Source: Spirochaetota bacterium (GTDB lineage: Bacteria; Spirochaetota; Spirochaetia; SZUA-6; Fen-1364). From it: DNA of 59,189 bases. The stretch covers positions 1 to 59,189 of the forward strand of contig JAPLSM010000045.1 of NCBI GenBank assembly GCA_026398635.1, in the 5' to 3' direction. A model generated the notes under the pieces. That model worked only from the letters and a program-made list of their open reading frames with translations. It was not told the DNA's origin and ran no database searches. The position numbers and the translations under genes were made by a program. Below are positions 7,024 to 15,171 of the stretch, one piece after another (within the stretch, counting starts at the first letter, position 1; the number at the start of each line of letters is the position of its first letter).

Positions 7024-8526
7024 TTACAGCTCGTACTCTTCGGACTTCACGAAATCCGTAAGATCGTCGAGGGGATAGATGGGCCTCCGTACTTTCTGGA
7101 AACCGTGGAGCGCTAGGTCTCGCGCCGTCGGGCCCGGCGTGTCGACGTACTCGCACGCGTTCATGATGTCCCGGTAGGCGGGTTTGAAGAGATGGTGCGA
7201 CTTCTGGATGATCAACGCCGCCCGTGACGGCTCGCACCCCATTGATCGATATGCCTCCGGATCGTGCAGGAAGGCGGTGTGCTGGGCGACGAGCAACCGG
7301 ATGGTGCCGATCTCGAGGAGCGCGCGCCAACCTGCGTTCACGGTGAATCCGCTGAGCGCCGGGCCCTTCGGGGTGAACGGCTTGTCCGTCACGCGCAGGA
7401 CCCGGGCTTTCACGCGAGTTTGGGCGTTGTAGCCTCGGGACGCGCTTCCGAGTTCCACGTCCACCACGCTTCCCGCTGCGGCCGCGCGTGCGACCTCAAC
7501 GGCGCCGGGATCGACGATGGTGATCAGGGCATTGGTGGTCACCCGGTTCTCGAGCAGTTTCCTGAGGAGGAAGGTGCTGTCACCGGGCCCCCCGGCGGTG
7601 ATGACGTCGCCGAGGTCGACGGCACAGACCGGCGCGGCGAGCGACGCCAGCCCTACCATGAATCCAGTGAAGTCCGCAACGGGCACGGTGTACGCGTGCC
7701 GGCTCTCCCAGATGAACCGGAGCACGTCGTCCCGCTTCGCGGCGAGGTCCTGCAGGTCGGCGTCCTCGTCGCAGCAGACGAGGAGGGAGGTGCCATGGCC
7801 TTCCACATCCAGCCATGGCTGGGTCATCGAGTGGACGACGGTGAGAACTCCGGCGGCGCCGTCCAGACGGGAAAGCATGCCCACGACAGCGGCGGAAGGA
7901 TCGGTGTCGGTGGAACAATGCTCGACGGGGACGATCAGGGGCACGCGCGCGAAGAGTTTCCGCACCCTTCTCCCGTGCGACAGGAGGCGGAGCATGCATT
8001 CCGCTGCCCGCCTGCCCGTGTCGGCGAGATCGGTGTGAGGATAGGTTCGATACCCGACGAAGGCGTCCGCGTGCATCAACATCCGTCGGGTCATGCAGGC
8101 GTGCCAGTCCAGCGAGACGACGATCCTTACCGCGTCGCCGACGAGGGCGCGCACATTTTGTAGAAGGAGGCCTTCGCAATCATCATCGCCATCGGCGACC
8201 ATGGCGCCGTGGAGCGAGAGGTAGACTCCGTCGAGCTTTCCCGCCACCCGTATGCCGGCATACAGGCGGTGCGCCAGCGCGCGGAAAGTTTCGTCGGTCA
8301 CTTTTCCACCGGGGACACCCCACGTGACGAACCCCGGGACGACCGAGATGCCTTCGTGCCGATCCATGGCCGAATAAAAGCCGCCGACCTCGACATTGGC
8401 GCCGATGAGACCCCGTGTCTCTTCTCCCTCGGCCAGGTAGGTGTTCTGGAATGCCTCGAGATCGGTGCGCAACGGGCTCGATGTGTTCGCCTCGAAGAGC
8501 AGACAGCCCACGTAGAGGCGCTTCAT
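7024..8526 (-). CDS. M81 family metallopeptidase, MlrC-like
   Basis: This 500-residue protein matches the MlrC family, named for an enzyme of microcystin degradation but widespread beside sugar and peptide catabolic genes. The N-terminal two thirds carry the family pattern: EANTSSP near 14, SLHGAMVADG near 104, the metal-site strand SLDWHACMT near 138 and YRTYPHTDLADTG near 158. The C-terminal domain (about 290-490) contains GDVITAGGPGDST. The His and Asp residues in these motifs are the likely zinc ligands. The start overlaps the stop of the degT-like reading frame by 4 bp (ATGA). The true substrate is unknown; microcystin should not be assumed. Confidence 0.87.
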   Translation of the reverse strand: MKRLYVGCLLFEANTSSPLRTDLEAFQNTYLAEGEETRGLIGANVEVGGFYSAMDRHEGISVVPGFVTWGVPGGKVTDETFRALAHRLYAGIRVAGKLDGVYLSLHGAMVADGDDDCEGLLLQNVRALVGDAVRIVVSLDWHACMTRRMLMHADAFVGYRTYPHTDLADTGRRAAECMLRLLSHGRRVRKLFARVPLIVPVEHCSTDTDPSAAVVGMLSRLDGAAGVLTVVHSMTQPWLDVEGHGTSLLVCCDEDADLQDLAAKRDDVLRFIWESRHAYTVPVADFTGFMVGLASLAAPVCAVDLGDVITAGGPGDSTFLLRKLLENRVTTNALITIVDPGAVEVARAAAAGSVVDVELGSASRGYNAQTRVKARVLRVTDKPFTPKGPALSGFTVNAGWRALLEIGTIRLLVAQHTAFLHDPEAYRSMGCEPSRAALIIQKSHHLFKPAYRDIMNACEYVDTPGPTARDLALHGFQKVRRPIYPLDDLTDFVKSEEYEL

Positions 8527-9786
8527 GTTCCTTGCCTGCGGTAATGACCGAGTACCTTGGCGATGGCTGCTCCCATGGTGCGTGCCATGGGCGGGGTGAT
8601 CTTCTCATTCCACTGCATGAATATTCCCGTGCTGCAGCAACGTTGCATTCCGGGACACGACACCGTCCGATAATCCATCTTGCCGTGGTAGTACGGGCAC
8701 TCGAGGGGGCAGCGCGTCTCATTGTACATCTTGACGTTGGCCAGGAAATCGTACTCGTAGAGCGGCTTGGGAAGGTAGCTCGGCAGGACACCCACTCCTT
8801 CGGCTCGTATCGCCTCGACCAGGCGATCCCTGCCGACCGTGAACTTCCCGGGATCCACGGTGAACTGGTAGGCGAAATAGGTGTACCGCGCCCACGGAAC
8901 CTCGGGCGGCAGCGTGACGCCGGCCGATTCACCGATGGCGGATGAGAGTGCCATTGCGGACCGGCGCCTCGCCTCGACCATCGGGTCGAGCTTTCGCAGC
9001 TGCGCCAGGGCCACGGCAGCCTGGAGGTCTGAAAGATGGTAGTTGGGTGCCAGGAAGAGGTGCTCCCGGTACTGTTCCCGCGGCCAGCCCTTGTCGGCAC
9101 ACAGCTGCAGTTTCCGCCCGCGCAGCGAATCCGCGCGCGCGATCACCATGCCGCCCTCCCCAGCGGTCACGTGCTTCGTCTGCTGGAAGCTGAAGCATCC
9201 CACGTCGCCTATCGATCCGCACTTTCTTCCCTTGTAAAGCGTCGCGTGCGCCTGCGCGCAATCCTCCACCACTATCAGGTTGTGCTTCCCCGCGATCGCC
9301 ATGATTCGGTCCATGTCGGCGGGAAACCCGAACATGTGCACGGGGATGACCGCATTGCTGCGCGGCGTGATTTTGCCTTCCAGATCGTCCGGATCGAGGT
9401 TCATGGTGTCCGGCTGAACGTCGACGAACACCGGAATCGCGTTCTGGAGAAGCACGGCGATGACGGTTCCCATGTCCGTTGCGGCAGGAATCAAGGACCT
9501 CGTCACCGGGGCCCATGCAGAGAAAGATCATCGCGGCGTGCAGTGCTGAAGTGCCGCTGTTCGTGGCGACGGCGACCGGCACGCCGAACGCTGCCGCCCA
9601 TTCCTTCTAGAGCTGCTTGACCTTCTCGCCGTTCACCATGCCGAGGTGCCCGGAGTCCAGGACCTCGAGCACGAGCTTGCGTTCCTCCCTCCCCATGCTG
9701 CGGCCGGTGCGGTCATCCCATTGGGGTATCCGGAATCGCACGGCGGGAGAGCCTCCCTCGAGGGCGAGCCGATCGTGTTCAGGCAT
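8523..9786 (-). pseudogene. DegT/DnrJ/EryC1/StrS aminotransferase, broken by stop and frameshift
   Basis: Joining three segments gives a normal-length (about 420 residues) PLP-dependent sugar aminotransferase. Segment one starts at the ATG at 9786 (MPEHDRLALEGG) and runs to GEKVKQL, where TAG at 9609-9607 stops it. The same frame continues KEWAAAFGVPVAVATNSGTS to GPGDEV near 9497, where one extra base shifts the frame. The remainder (LIPAATDMG onward to 8523) holds the PLP lysine in SFQQTKHVTAGEGG. Two independent lesions argue for a decayed gene, although sequencing error could explain one. Loss of this enzyme would leave the downstream M81 and cupin genes without their usual partner. Confidence 0.85.
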
Positions 9787-9885
9787 GCCGCATGGTGCGG
9801 TCGACGCGAGGGCGCTGTCAAGTTTTGATGATGCGCGAGGTGCCTGTCTTGACCAACGCCGCACGCCCTCCCCACACTCCGGACC

Positions 9886-12744
9886 ATGAATGAGATGATC
9901 GCACAGCTCAGCAGGTTGAAAACCCGTGCGAAGGGCTACTGGGCGGAACGCATCAACGCGGAACTGGAATACGCCACGAGGCTCTCCAGGATGGAAGGTC
10001 GCCGGCACGACACGCTGCTCCGGTCGGTCATTGCCTCCCTCGAGTCCGAGGCCGACGAGGCCGGGGCCGTCACGCGCGAGATCGTCGAGGAAACCGAAGG
10101 GAAGCTCGGCTCCCTGGGGGCCGAGGCGAAGGGGTACACCCTGGTGTGCGCGGCCCACGCGCACATCGACATGAACTGGCTCTGGCGCTACGACGAGACG
10201 GTCTCCCTGACGCTGGACACCTTCCGGACCATGCTCGACCTGATGAACGAGTACCCGTCGTTCACCTTCTCGCAGTCGCAGGCCTCGGTCTACCGCATCG
10301 TCGAGGAGCACGACCCGGAGCTGTTGAAGGAGATCCGCCGGCGCGTGAAGGAGGGCCGCTGGGAGGTGACGGCTTCCACGTGGGTCGAGTCGGACAAGAA
10401 CATGCCCTGCGGCGAGAGCCTGGCCCGGCACGTGCTGTACACCAAGCGGTATCTCGCGCGCCTTTTCGACCTCGCGCCCGAGCGGCTCGCGATCGACTTC
10501 GAGCCCGACACCTTCGGCCACAGCCGCAATGTGCCCGAGATCCTGACCCAAGGCGGCGTGCGGCACTACTACCACTGTCGGGGATACGACGAGCACAATC
10601 TGTACCGGTGGCAGGCGCCCTCGGGCTCCGAGGTGCTCGCCTACCGGGACCCGTTCTGGTACAACGCGGAAATCTCCCCCGACATGGCCGCTCCCGTGCC
10701 CGAGTTCTGCCATCGTCACGGGATGGACACCATGCTGCGTTCCTACGGCGTGGGCGACCACGGCGGCGGGCCCACGCGCCGGGACATCGAGCGCATCATC
10801 GACATGGACACCTGGCCCGTGTTCCCCCGTGTGCGATTCGGGACCTTCGCCGGGTACTTCGCCCTTGCCGAGAAGGTCCGCGAGCGCCTGCCCGTGGTGA
10901 ACAGGGAGCTGAACGTCGTCTTCACCGGCTGCTACACGACCCAGACCCGGATCAAGGCTGCCAACCGAACCGTCGAGGCGCGCCTCGCGGAGGCCGAGGC
11001 TTTCTCGGGCGTCGCGGCCCTCGCGGCCGGGGGGCAGTATCGCGCTGATGTCTTCGGCCGCGCCTGTGAGAAGGTGCTCTTCAACCACTTCCACGACATC
11101 CTGCCCGGCTCGGGCATCGTGGACACCCGGGAGTACGCGCTTGGCCAGTTCCAGCAGGCGATGGCATCAGCCACAACCGAGCAGACCCTCGCGCTGCGCC
11201 GGATCGCCGCGCAGGTCGACACCGCGGATCTCGCCGATCCGCGCGCGGCCGTGGCCGCTGCACCCTGGGACGAATCCCGGGCCAGCACCTCCGAGGGCGC
11301 GGGGGTCGGCTGGGGCATAGACGGTTTCCAGGTGGCTGCGGTCGACCGGGGCAGGGGCCGCACTCGTATCTTCCACGTCTTCAATGCGCTGGCGCACGCC
11401 CGGTCCGGCACCGCCGAGCTCGTCGTGTGGGACTGGGAGGGCGATCCGAAACAGCTGGTGGTGAAGGACGCGTCAGGGACGGTGATCGCGCACCAGATCC
11501 TGCCGGCGGAGCCCTATCTTTTCTTCAAGGCGGGGGAATACTGGGGGCACAAGTACCTCCGCGTGATCGTTCCGGTGCAGGTACCCGGCCTCGGATACAC
11601 CACTTGCACGCTCTCTGAAGCCGTGCCGTCCGAGATGGACCTGCCCGCGCCGAACGATCCCCGGGTCGAGCGGCCCGACACGTTCGTGCTCGAGAACGAG
11701 CGCCTGCGCGCGGAGTTCGACACCGTGACCTGCGCCGTGCGTTCGATCGTCGACAAGTCCTCGGGCGAGGAGCTGCTTGGCCGCTCGGGCGCCGCTTTCC
11801 GCCGCGTCGACGAGGACGACGCGAAGGGCATGACCGCGTGGACGGTCGGCCGGTGGATGAGCGTGCGGAGCCTGCGCGAAGGCGTGCGCGTCGCTCCCTG
11901 CGGCCTGGTGAAGGGACCGGTGCGCCAGTCCCTCTCCTACGAGATTGCCTTCGACTCATCCAGGCTCAAAGCCGTCGTTTCGCTGGACAAGGCGAGCCCG
12001 GTGCTGCGATGGAGCGTGGAATGCGAGTGGCTGGAGGTGGGCAGGAAGGGAGTCTCCGTGCCCCAGCTCAACTTCCACCTTCCCCTGGCCTTCGAGTGCA
12101 AGTCATACCGGTATGATGTGCCGTTCGGCACCGTCGACCGCGTTCCGGTGGCGCAGGACATGCCTGCCTCGAGCTGGGCGGCGGCCGTGTCGAAGAAGGC
12201 CGGCCGCCGGACCGTGATGCTGGTGGCCGGGCAGAAGCACGGCTTCCGGTGCGTGGACGACTCGCTCTCGCTCACCCTCATCAGGAGCTCCTACGATCCC
12301 GATCCCTTCCCCGAGCTGGGCGTGCACCGGTTCGACTTCGGCATCTCGCTCGGCGAGGGAGGCTCGTCGGCCGGGCTCATCAGGACGGCAGCCGAGTACA
12401 ACCACGGGTTCAGCGTCGTCTCCGCTGCCCCGCACCCGGGAACGCTGCCGAAGGCGCACGGCTTCGCGGAGCTCGAGACGGGGTCCGTCGTCCTGGCCGC
12501 GATGAAGATGGCGGAGGACGGCGGCCGGCACCTGGTGCTGAGGCTGCACGAGGCTGACGGGAAGGAAGCGACCGCGGTCCTGCGCTTCTTCAAGGCGCCC
12601 ACTGCCGCGTGGCTCGCCGACCTGAACGAGCACCGGCTCGAAGCCGGGGCGTCCGTGCGCATCGACGGCCTGGCGGTGAGCGTGGCGGTGGCGCCGCATT
12701 CCTTGGTCACCCTGGTCGTGGAGTTCCCGGGAGCAACAGCCTGA
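9886..12744 (+). CDS. Glycoside hydrolase family 38 alpha-mannosidase
   Basis: A 952-residue GH38 enzyme that removes alpha-linked mannose with retention. The zinc-binding motif AHAHIDMNWLW sits at about 91-101 (H93, D95). The catalytic nucleophile is D208 in IDFEPDTFGHS. Other conserved catalytic-domain stretches include TASTWVESDKNM near 164 and RSYGVGDHGGG near 285. A helical middle domain follows near 350-440 with FNHFHDILPGSG, then the long C-terminal beta-sandwich domains. No signal peptide is visible, so it is probably cytoplasmic and acts on imported oligosaccharides. It is divergently arranged from the degT remnant, and the lactonase gene begins at its stop codon. Confidence 0.93.
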   Translation: MNEMIAQLSRLKTRAKGYWAERINAELEYATRLSRMEGRRHDTLLRSVIASLESEADEAGAVTREIVEETEGKLGSLGAEAKGYTLVCAAHAHIDMNWLWRYDETVSLTLDTFRTMLDLMNEYPSFTFSQSQASVYRIVEEHDPELLKEIRRRVKEGRWEVTASTWVESDKNMPCGESLARHVLYTKRYLARLFDLAPERLAIDFEPDTFGHSRNVPEILTQGGVRHYYHCRGYDEHNLYRWQAPSGSEVLAYRDPFWYNAEISPDMAAPVPEFCHRHGMDTMLRSYGVGDHGGGPTRRDIERIIDMDTWPVFPRVRFGTFAGYFALAEKVRERLPVVNRELNVVFTGCYTTQTRIKAANRTVEARLAEAEAFSGVAALAAGGQYRADVFGRACEKVLFNHFHDILPGSGIVDTREYALGQFQQAMASATTEQTLALRRIAAQVDTADLADPRAAVAAAPWDESRASTSEGAGVGWGIDGFQVAAVDRGRGRTRIFHVFNALAHARSGTAELVVWDWEGDPKQLVVKDASGTVIAHQILPAEPYLFFKAGEYWGHKYLRVIVPVQVPGLGYTTCTLSEAVPSEMDLPAPNDPRVERPDTFVLENERLRAEFDTVTCAVRSIVDKSSGEELLGRSGAAFRRVDEDDAKGMTAWTVGRWMSVRSLREGVRVAPCGLVKGPVRQSLSYEIAFDSSRLKAVVSLDKASPVLRWSVECEWLEVGRKGVSVPQLNFHLPLAFECKSYRYDVPFGTVDRVPVAQDMPASSWAAAVSKKAGRRTVMLVAGQKHGFRCVDDSLSLTLIRSSYDPDPFPELGVHRFDFGISLGEGGSSAGLIRTAAEYNHGFSVVSAAPHPGTLPKAHGFAELETGSVVLAAMKMAEDGGRHLVLRLHEADGKEATAVLRFFKAPTAAWLADLNEHRLEAGASVRIDGLAVSVAVAPHSLVTLVVEFPGATA

Positions 12745-13604
12745 GGCAGATCGAGCTGATCGCGGACTACGCCTGCCTGACGGGGGAGAATCCGCTCTGG
12801 CACCCGATGGAGAAGCGCCTGTACTGGCTCGATATCCCTCGGGGCCGGATGTTCCGCTACGACCCCGCGACCGGGAAGCACGAGCAGTGCCACCAGGGCG
12901 AGCAGGTCGGCGGGTTCACCGTCCAGGCTGACGGCGGCCTGCTCATGTTCGGCACTCACGGCTCGATTCGCGTCTGGCGCGAGGGCATCGTGCGCACGAT
13001 CGTGGAAGAGATCCCCGAGGAGCTTGAGTCGCGGTTCAACGATGTGATCGCCGACCCGTCGGGTCGCGTTTTCTGCGGCACCATGCCGAAGCCCGATGGC
13101 AGCCCGGGTAGCCTGTACCGGCTCGACCGTGACGGGACGCTCACGCGCCTGTTCGGCGGCATCGGGTGCTCCAACGGCATGGGCTTCACGCCCGACCGGA
13201 AGCGCATGTACCACACCGACTCGAAGCCCCGGGAGGTGTACACCTTCGCATACGACGAGCGGACGGGCTCGCTCGCCGATCGGCGGTTGTTTCTCCGCCT
13301 GCCGGAGGGCAGCACCCCCGACGGCATGACCGTGGATGCTGAGGGTTTCGTATGGTGCGCGATCTGGGGGGGCAGCTGCGTCATCCGCTTCAGCCCGGAG
13401 GGGTGGGAGATGGAGCGCATCGAGCTGCCCGCCAGGCTCTGCGCGAGCCTCACCTTTGCCGGCCCGGACCTCTCGGACCTCTACGTCACGTGCGCTGGCG
13501 GAGACGACAGGCAAACGAACGGGCCGGGCGCCGGCGGCCTCTACCGGGTGCGCGGCACCGGGCACCGGGGCGCACCGGAGTTCGTCTCCCGCGTAATGCT
13601 CTAG
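12741..13604 (+). CDS. SMP-30/gluconolactonase/LRE family protein
   Basis: A six-bladed propeller lactonase-like protein of about 287 residues. It opens with IELIADYACLTGENPLWHP, whose Glu is the first metal ligand of the family. NDVIADPSGRVFCGTMP (Asn ligand) and PDGMTVDAEGFVW (Asp ligand) follow. It probably hydrolyses a sugar lactone. The start is unusual: no ATG, GTG or TTG lies between the mannosidase stop and the conserved opening, and the next ATG (12810) would delete the Glu. The CTG at 12741, overlapping the mannosidase stop and preceded by GGGAG, is my best choice. An upstream start inside the mannosidase gene is the alternative. Confidence 0.8.
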   Translation: MRQIELIADYACLTGENPLWHPMEKRLYWLDIPRGRMFRYDPATGKHEQCHQGEQVGGFTVQADGGLLMFGTHGSIRVWREGIVRTIVEEIPEELESRFNDVIADPSGRVFCGTMPKPDGSPGSLYRLDRDGTLTRLFGGIGCSNGMGFTPDRKRMYHTDSKPREVYTFAYDERTGSLADRRLFLRLPEGSTPDGMTVDAEGFVWCAIWGGSCVIRFSPEGWEMERIELPARLCASLTFAGPDLSDLYVTCAGGDDRQTNGPGAGGLYRVRGTGHRGAPEFVSRVML

Positions 13605-13626
13605 CCCGGCTCCGTCCGCAGCTCTT

Positions 13627-14658
13627 TCAGAAACACCACTCCTCGAAGCATGCGCAGATCTCCTCGATGTTCTGCATCGGCACCTCGCCCCAGATGCTCG
13701 CGGCCAGGCCGAACCCGCCGCGCGGGTCGTGCATCACGTCGATCACCCGCCGGATCTGGTCGCGGATCTCCCCTGGGCTCATGAAGGAGAAGCCCTGCCG
13801 GTCGAGATCGACATTGGCGAAGAGTTTCCCCTTGTAGGCCTTCGCGATCCCCTCGAGGGTCGTGGCGCGCAGCTGCGGGTCGTGCGCCTGCATCCCGCAT
13901 TCGACGAGGTCGTCGACGATGCCCGCGATGTTGCCGTCCGACGAGAGGTACACGAGGCTGCCCGCGTCGCGCACGGCCTGGAACAGGGCGCGGAACATCG
14001 GCTTCACGTGCCTGCGGAACGCGGCGGGGCTGATCATCGTCGACTGCTGGGTGCCGATGTCGGTGTGGAAGCTGATCATGTCCACGCCGATCTTCCGCCA
14101 TTCCGCGACAACCGAGAGCTCGTGTTCCGTGAGCGCCGCGATGAGCCGGTCCAGCTCGGGCGGCTCCTCGGCGAAGTCCATCATGAGATTGTCGAAGCCC
14201 CGGAGGAAGTAGAGCCGGTCGAACAGGCGCCCGGCGTCGCCGTGCGTGAGGAGGCCCTTCGCCGTGCGGGCCTCCATGTCGCGGCGGATGACGAGCCAGT
14301 CCCGGGTGCCCCGCTCGGTCTGCGTCAGGGGATCGGGCGGATGCCAGGTCTTCAGCGCCTGCCAATCCGCAAGGGGATGCTCGACCACCTGTCCCTCGAG
14401 CCCTTCCTGGAGGTTGTACCAGACGCAGCCCCAGTTGTCCCGGTAGCGTTCCCCCTGGCGGTAGGCGGGCGGCATCTCGTCGCAAAAGTCGAACGTTGCC
14501 GGATCGTACTCGGGGAAGATCCGGGGGTGGTCGCGCATCAGCCGGTCCAGCTCCGCCTTGTGCCGGTGCAGGGTGATCGGCGCGAAGCCGATCTCGCACG
14601 GAATGCGCTCGGGGCTCCTGAAGGTTACGGCCCGGATCCAGTTCTCACGGTCGGTCAT
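13627..14658 (-). CDS. Uroporphyrinogen decarboxylase (URO-D) superfamily protein
   Basis: A 343-residue TIM-barrel protein of the URO-D/methyltransferase superfamily, recognised by an opening typical of the uncharacterised branch (MTDRENWIRAVTFRSPERIPCEI) and by a C-terminal part with YLSSDGNI, ANVDLDRQG and GGFGLAASIWGEVP. Canonical HemE lacks this opening and its porphyrin-binding Arg/Asp motif is not seen, so heme synthesis is unlikely. Members near sugar genes are thought to act as methyltransferases or corrinoid-linked enzymes, but no reaction is established. The start ATG at 14658 is chosen because homologous sequence begins there. It is convergent with the lactonase gene and 11 nt downstream of the preceding hypothetical gene. 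Confidence 0.82.
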   Translation of the reverse strand: MTDRENWIRAVTFRSPERIPCEIGFAPITLHRHKAELDRLMRDHPRIFPEYDPATFDFCDEMPPAYRQGERYRDNWGCVWYNLQEGLEGQVVEHPLADWQALKTWHPPDPLTQTERGTRDWLVIRRDMEARTAKGLLTHGDAGRLFDRLYFLRGFDNLMMDFAEEPPELDRLIAALTEHELSVVAEWRKIGVDMISFHTDIGTQQSTMISPAAFRRHVKPMFRALFQAVRDAGSLVYLSSDGNIAGIVDDLVECGMQAHDPQLRATTLEGIAKAYKGKLFANVDLDRQGFSFMSPGEIRDQIRRVIDVMHDPRGGFGLAASIWGEVPMQNIEEICACFEEWCF

Positions 14659-14669
14659 GGTGGGAGGAG

Positions 14670-15074
14670 CTAGAGCGTTCCCGGATATTCGGCGAGCTTG
14701 TCCATCACGAGGTCGGCGATGTCCGGGTCGAGGCGCTTCGATGCCTCCCGGAAGCGCTCGCTCACGCTCGCGCTGTCGAAGGCACCGTCGGCCACGAGGA
14801 TCGGTGTCGACTTCATGCCGCCCCATCCGTCTTCGCCCGTGTCGACCTTCTCGTGCGAGAACCCGCGGGCGCGCCTCCAGGTGAGCGCGCGCTCACCGCC
14901 CCCCTTGCCGTAGCAGAGCTGGAAACCGCTGATGGCCGTGCGACGGGGCTTGGGACCGTCGTACCAGACGATCAGGTCGAAGTACTCGTCCGAAAACCAG
15001 CGGCGGTGACCTTCTCCGCGAATCTGCCGCACGTTCCTGTATTCGACCAGCACCCGCGGCCTCCTCCCCCCCAT
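14670..15074 (-). CDS. Conserved hypothetical protein
   Basis: A 134-residue soluble protein. I do not recognise a named domain, but the arrangement (an N-terminal strand VEYRNVRQI, a DLIVWYD strand, GFQLCYGK, ALTW, then GFSHEKVDTGEDG and TPILVADGAFD followed by a helical tail) looks like a small conserved bacterial family found as a hypothetical protein. Trp and Asp/Glu-rich turns and no signal peptide suggest a cytoplasmic protein. The frame has consistent codon use and ends 11 nt before the URO-D-like gene, so the two are probably co-transcribed. Function unknown. Confidence 0.65.
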   Translation of the reverse strand: MGGRRPRVLVEYRNVRQIRGEGHRRWFSDEYFDLIVWYDGPKPRRTAISGFQLCYGKGGGERALTWRRARGFSHEKVDTGEDGWGGMKSTPILVADGAFDSASVSERFREASKRLDPDIADLVMDKLAEYPGTL

Positions 15075-15171
15075 GGTAGCACCACGATCTTGTGAAAGAA
15101 AGCGTCGGCCCGGCTCGTCATTCCGATGGTTCCCGGATCGAAGGCCGCGTCCAGCCGGCGGCTGGCGGGGG

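Noticed and set aside
9607-9609. TAG in degT as a recoded codon (pyrrolysine or suppression)
   Set aside because: A one-base frameshift lies only about 110 bp downstream, so decay explains both. No tRNA for recoding is seen here, and other genes use TAG as a normal stop.
9607-11094. 495-codon open frame antisense to the alpha-mannosidase
   Set aside because: Only its last 60 codons are meaningful, as the 5' part of the broken DegT gene. The rest is a low-information shadow of the mannosidase gene in G+C-rich DNA.
12609-12740. ATG at 12609 as the start of the lactonase gene
   Set aside because: It would add 44 Arg/Pro-rich residues encoded inside the mannosidase gene that do not fit the family N terminus.
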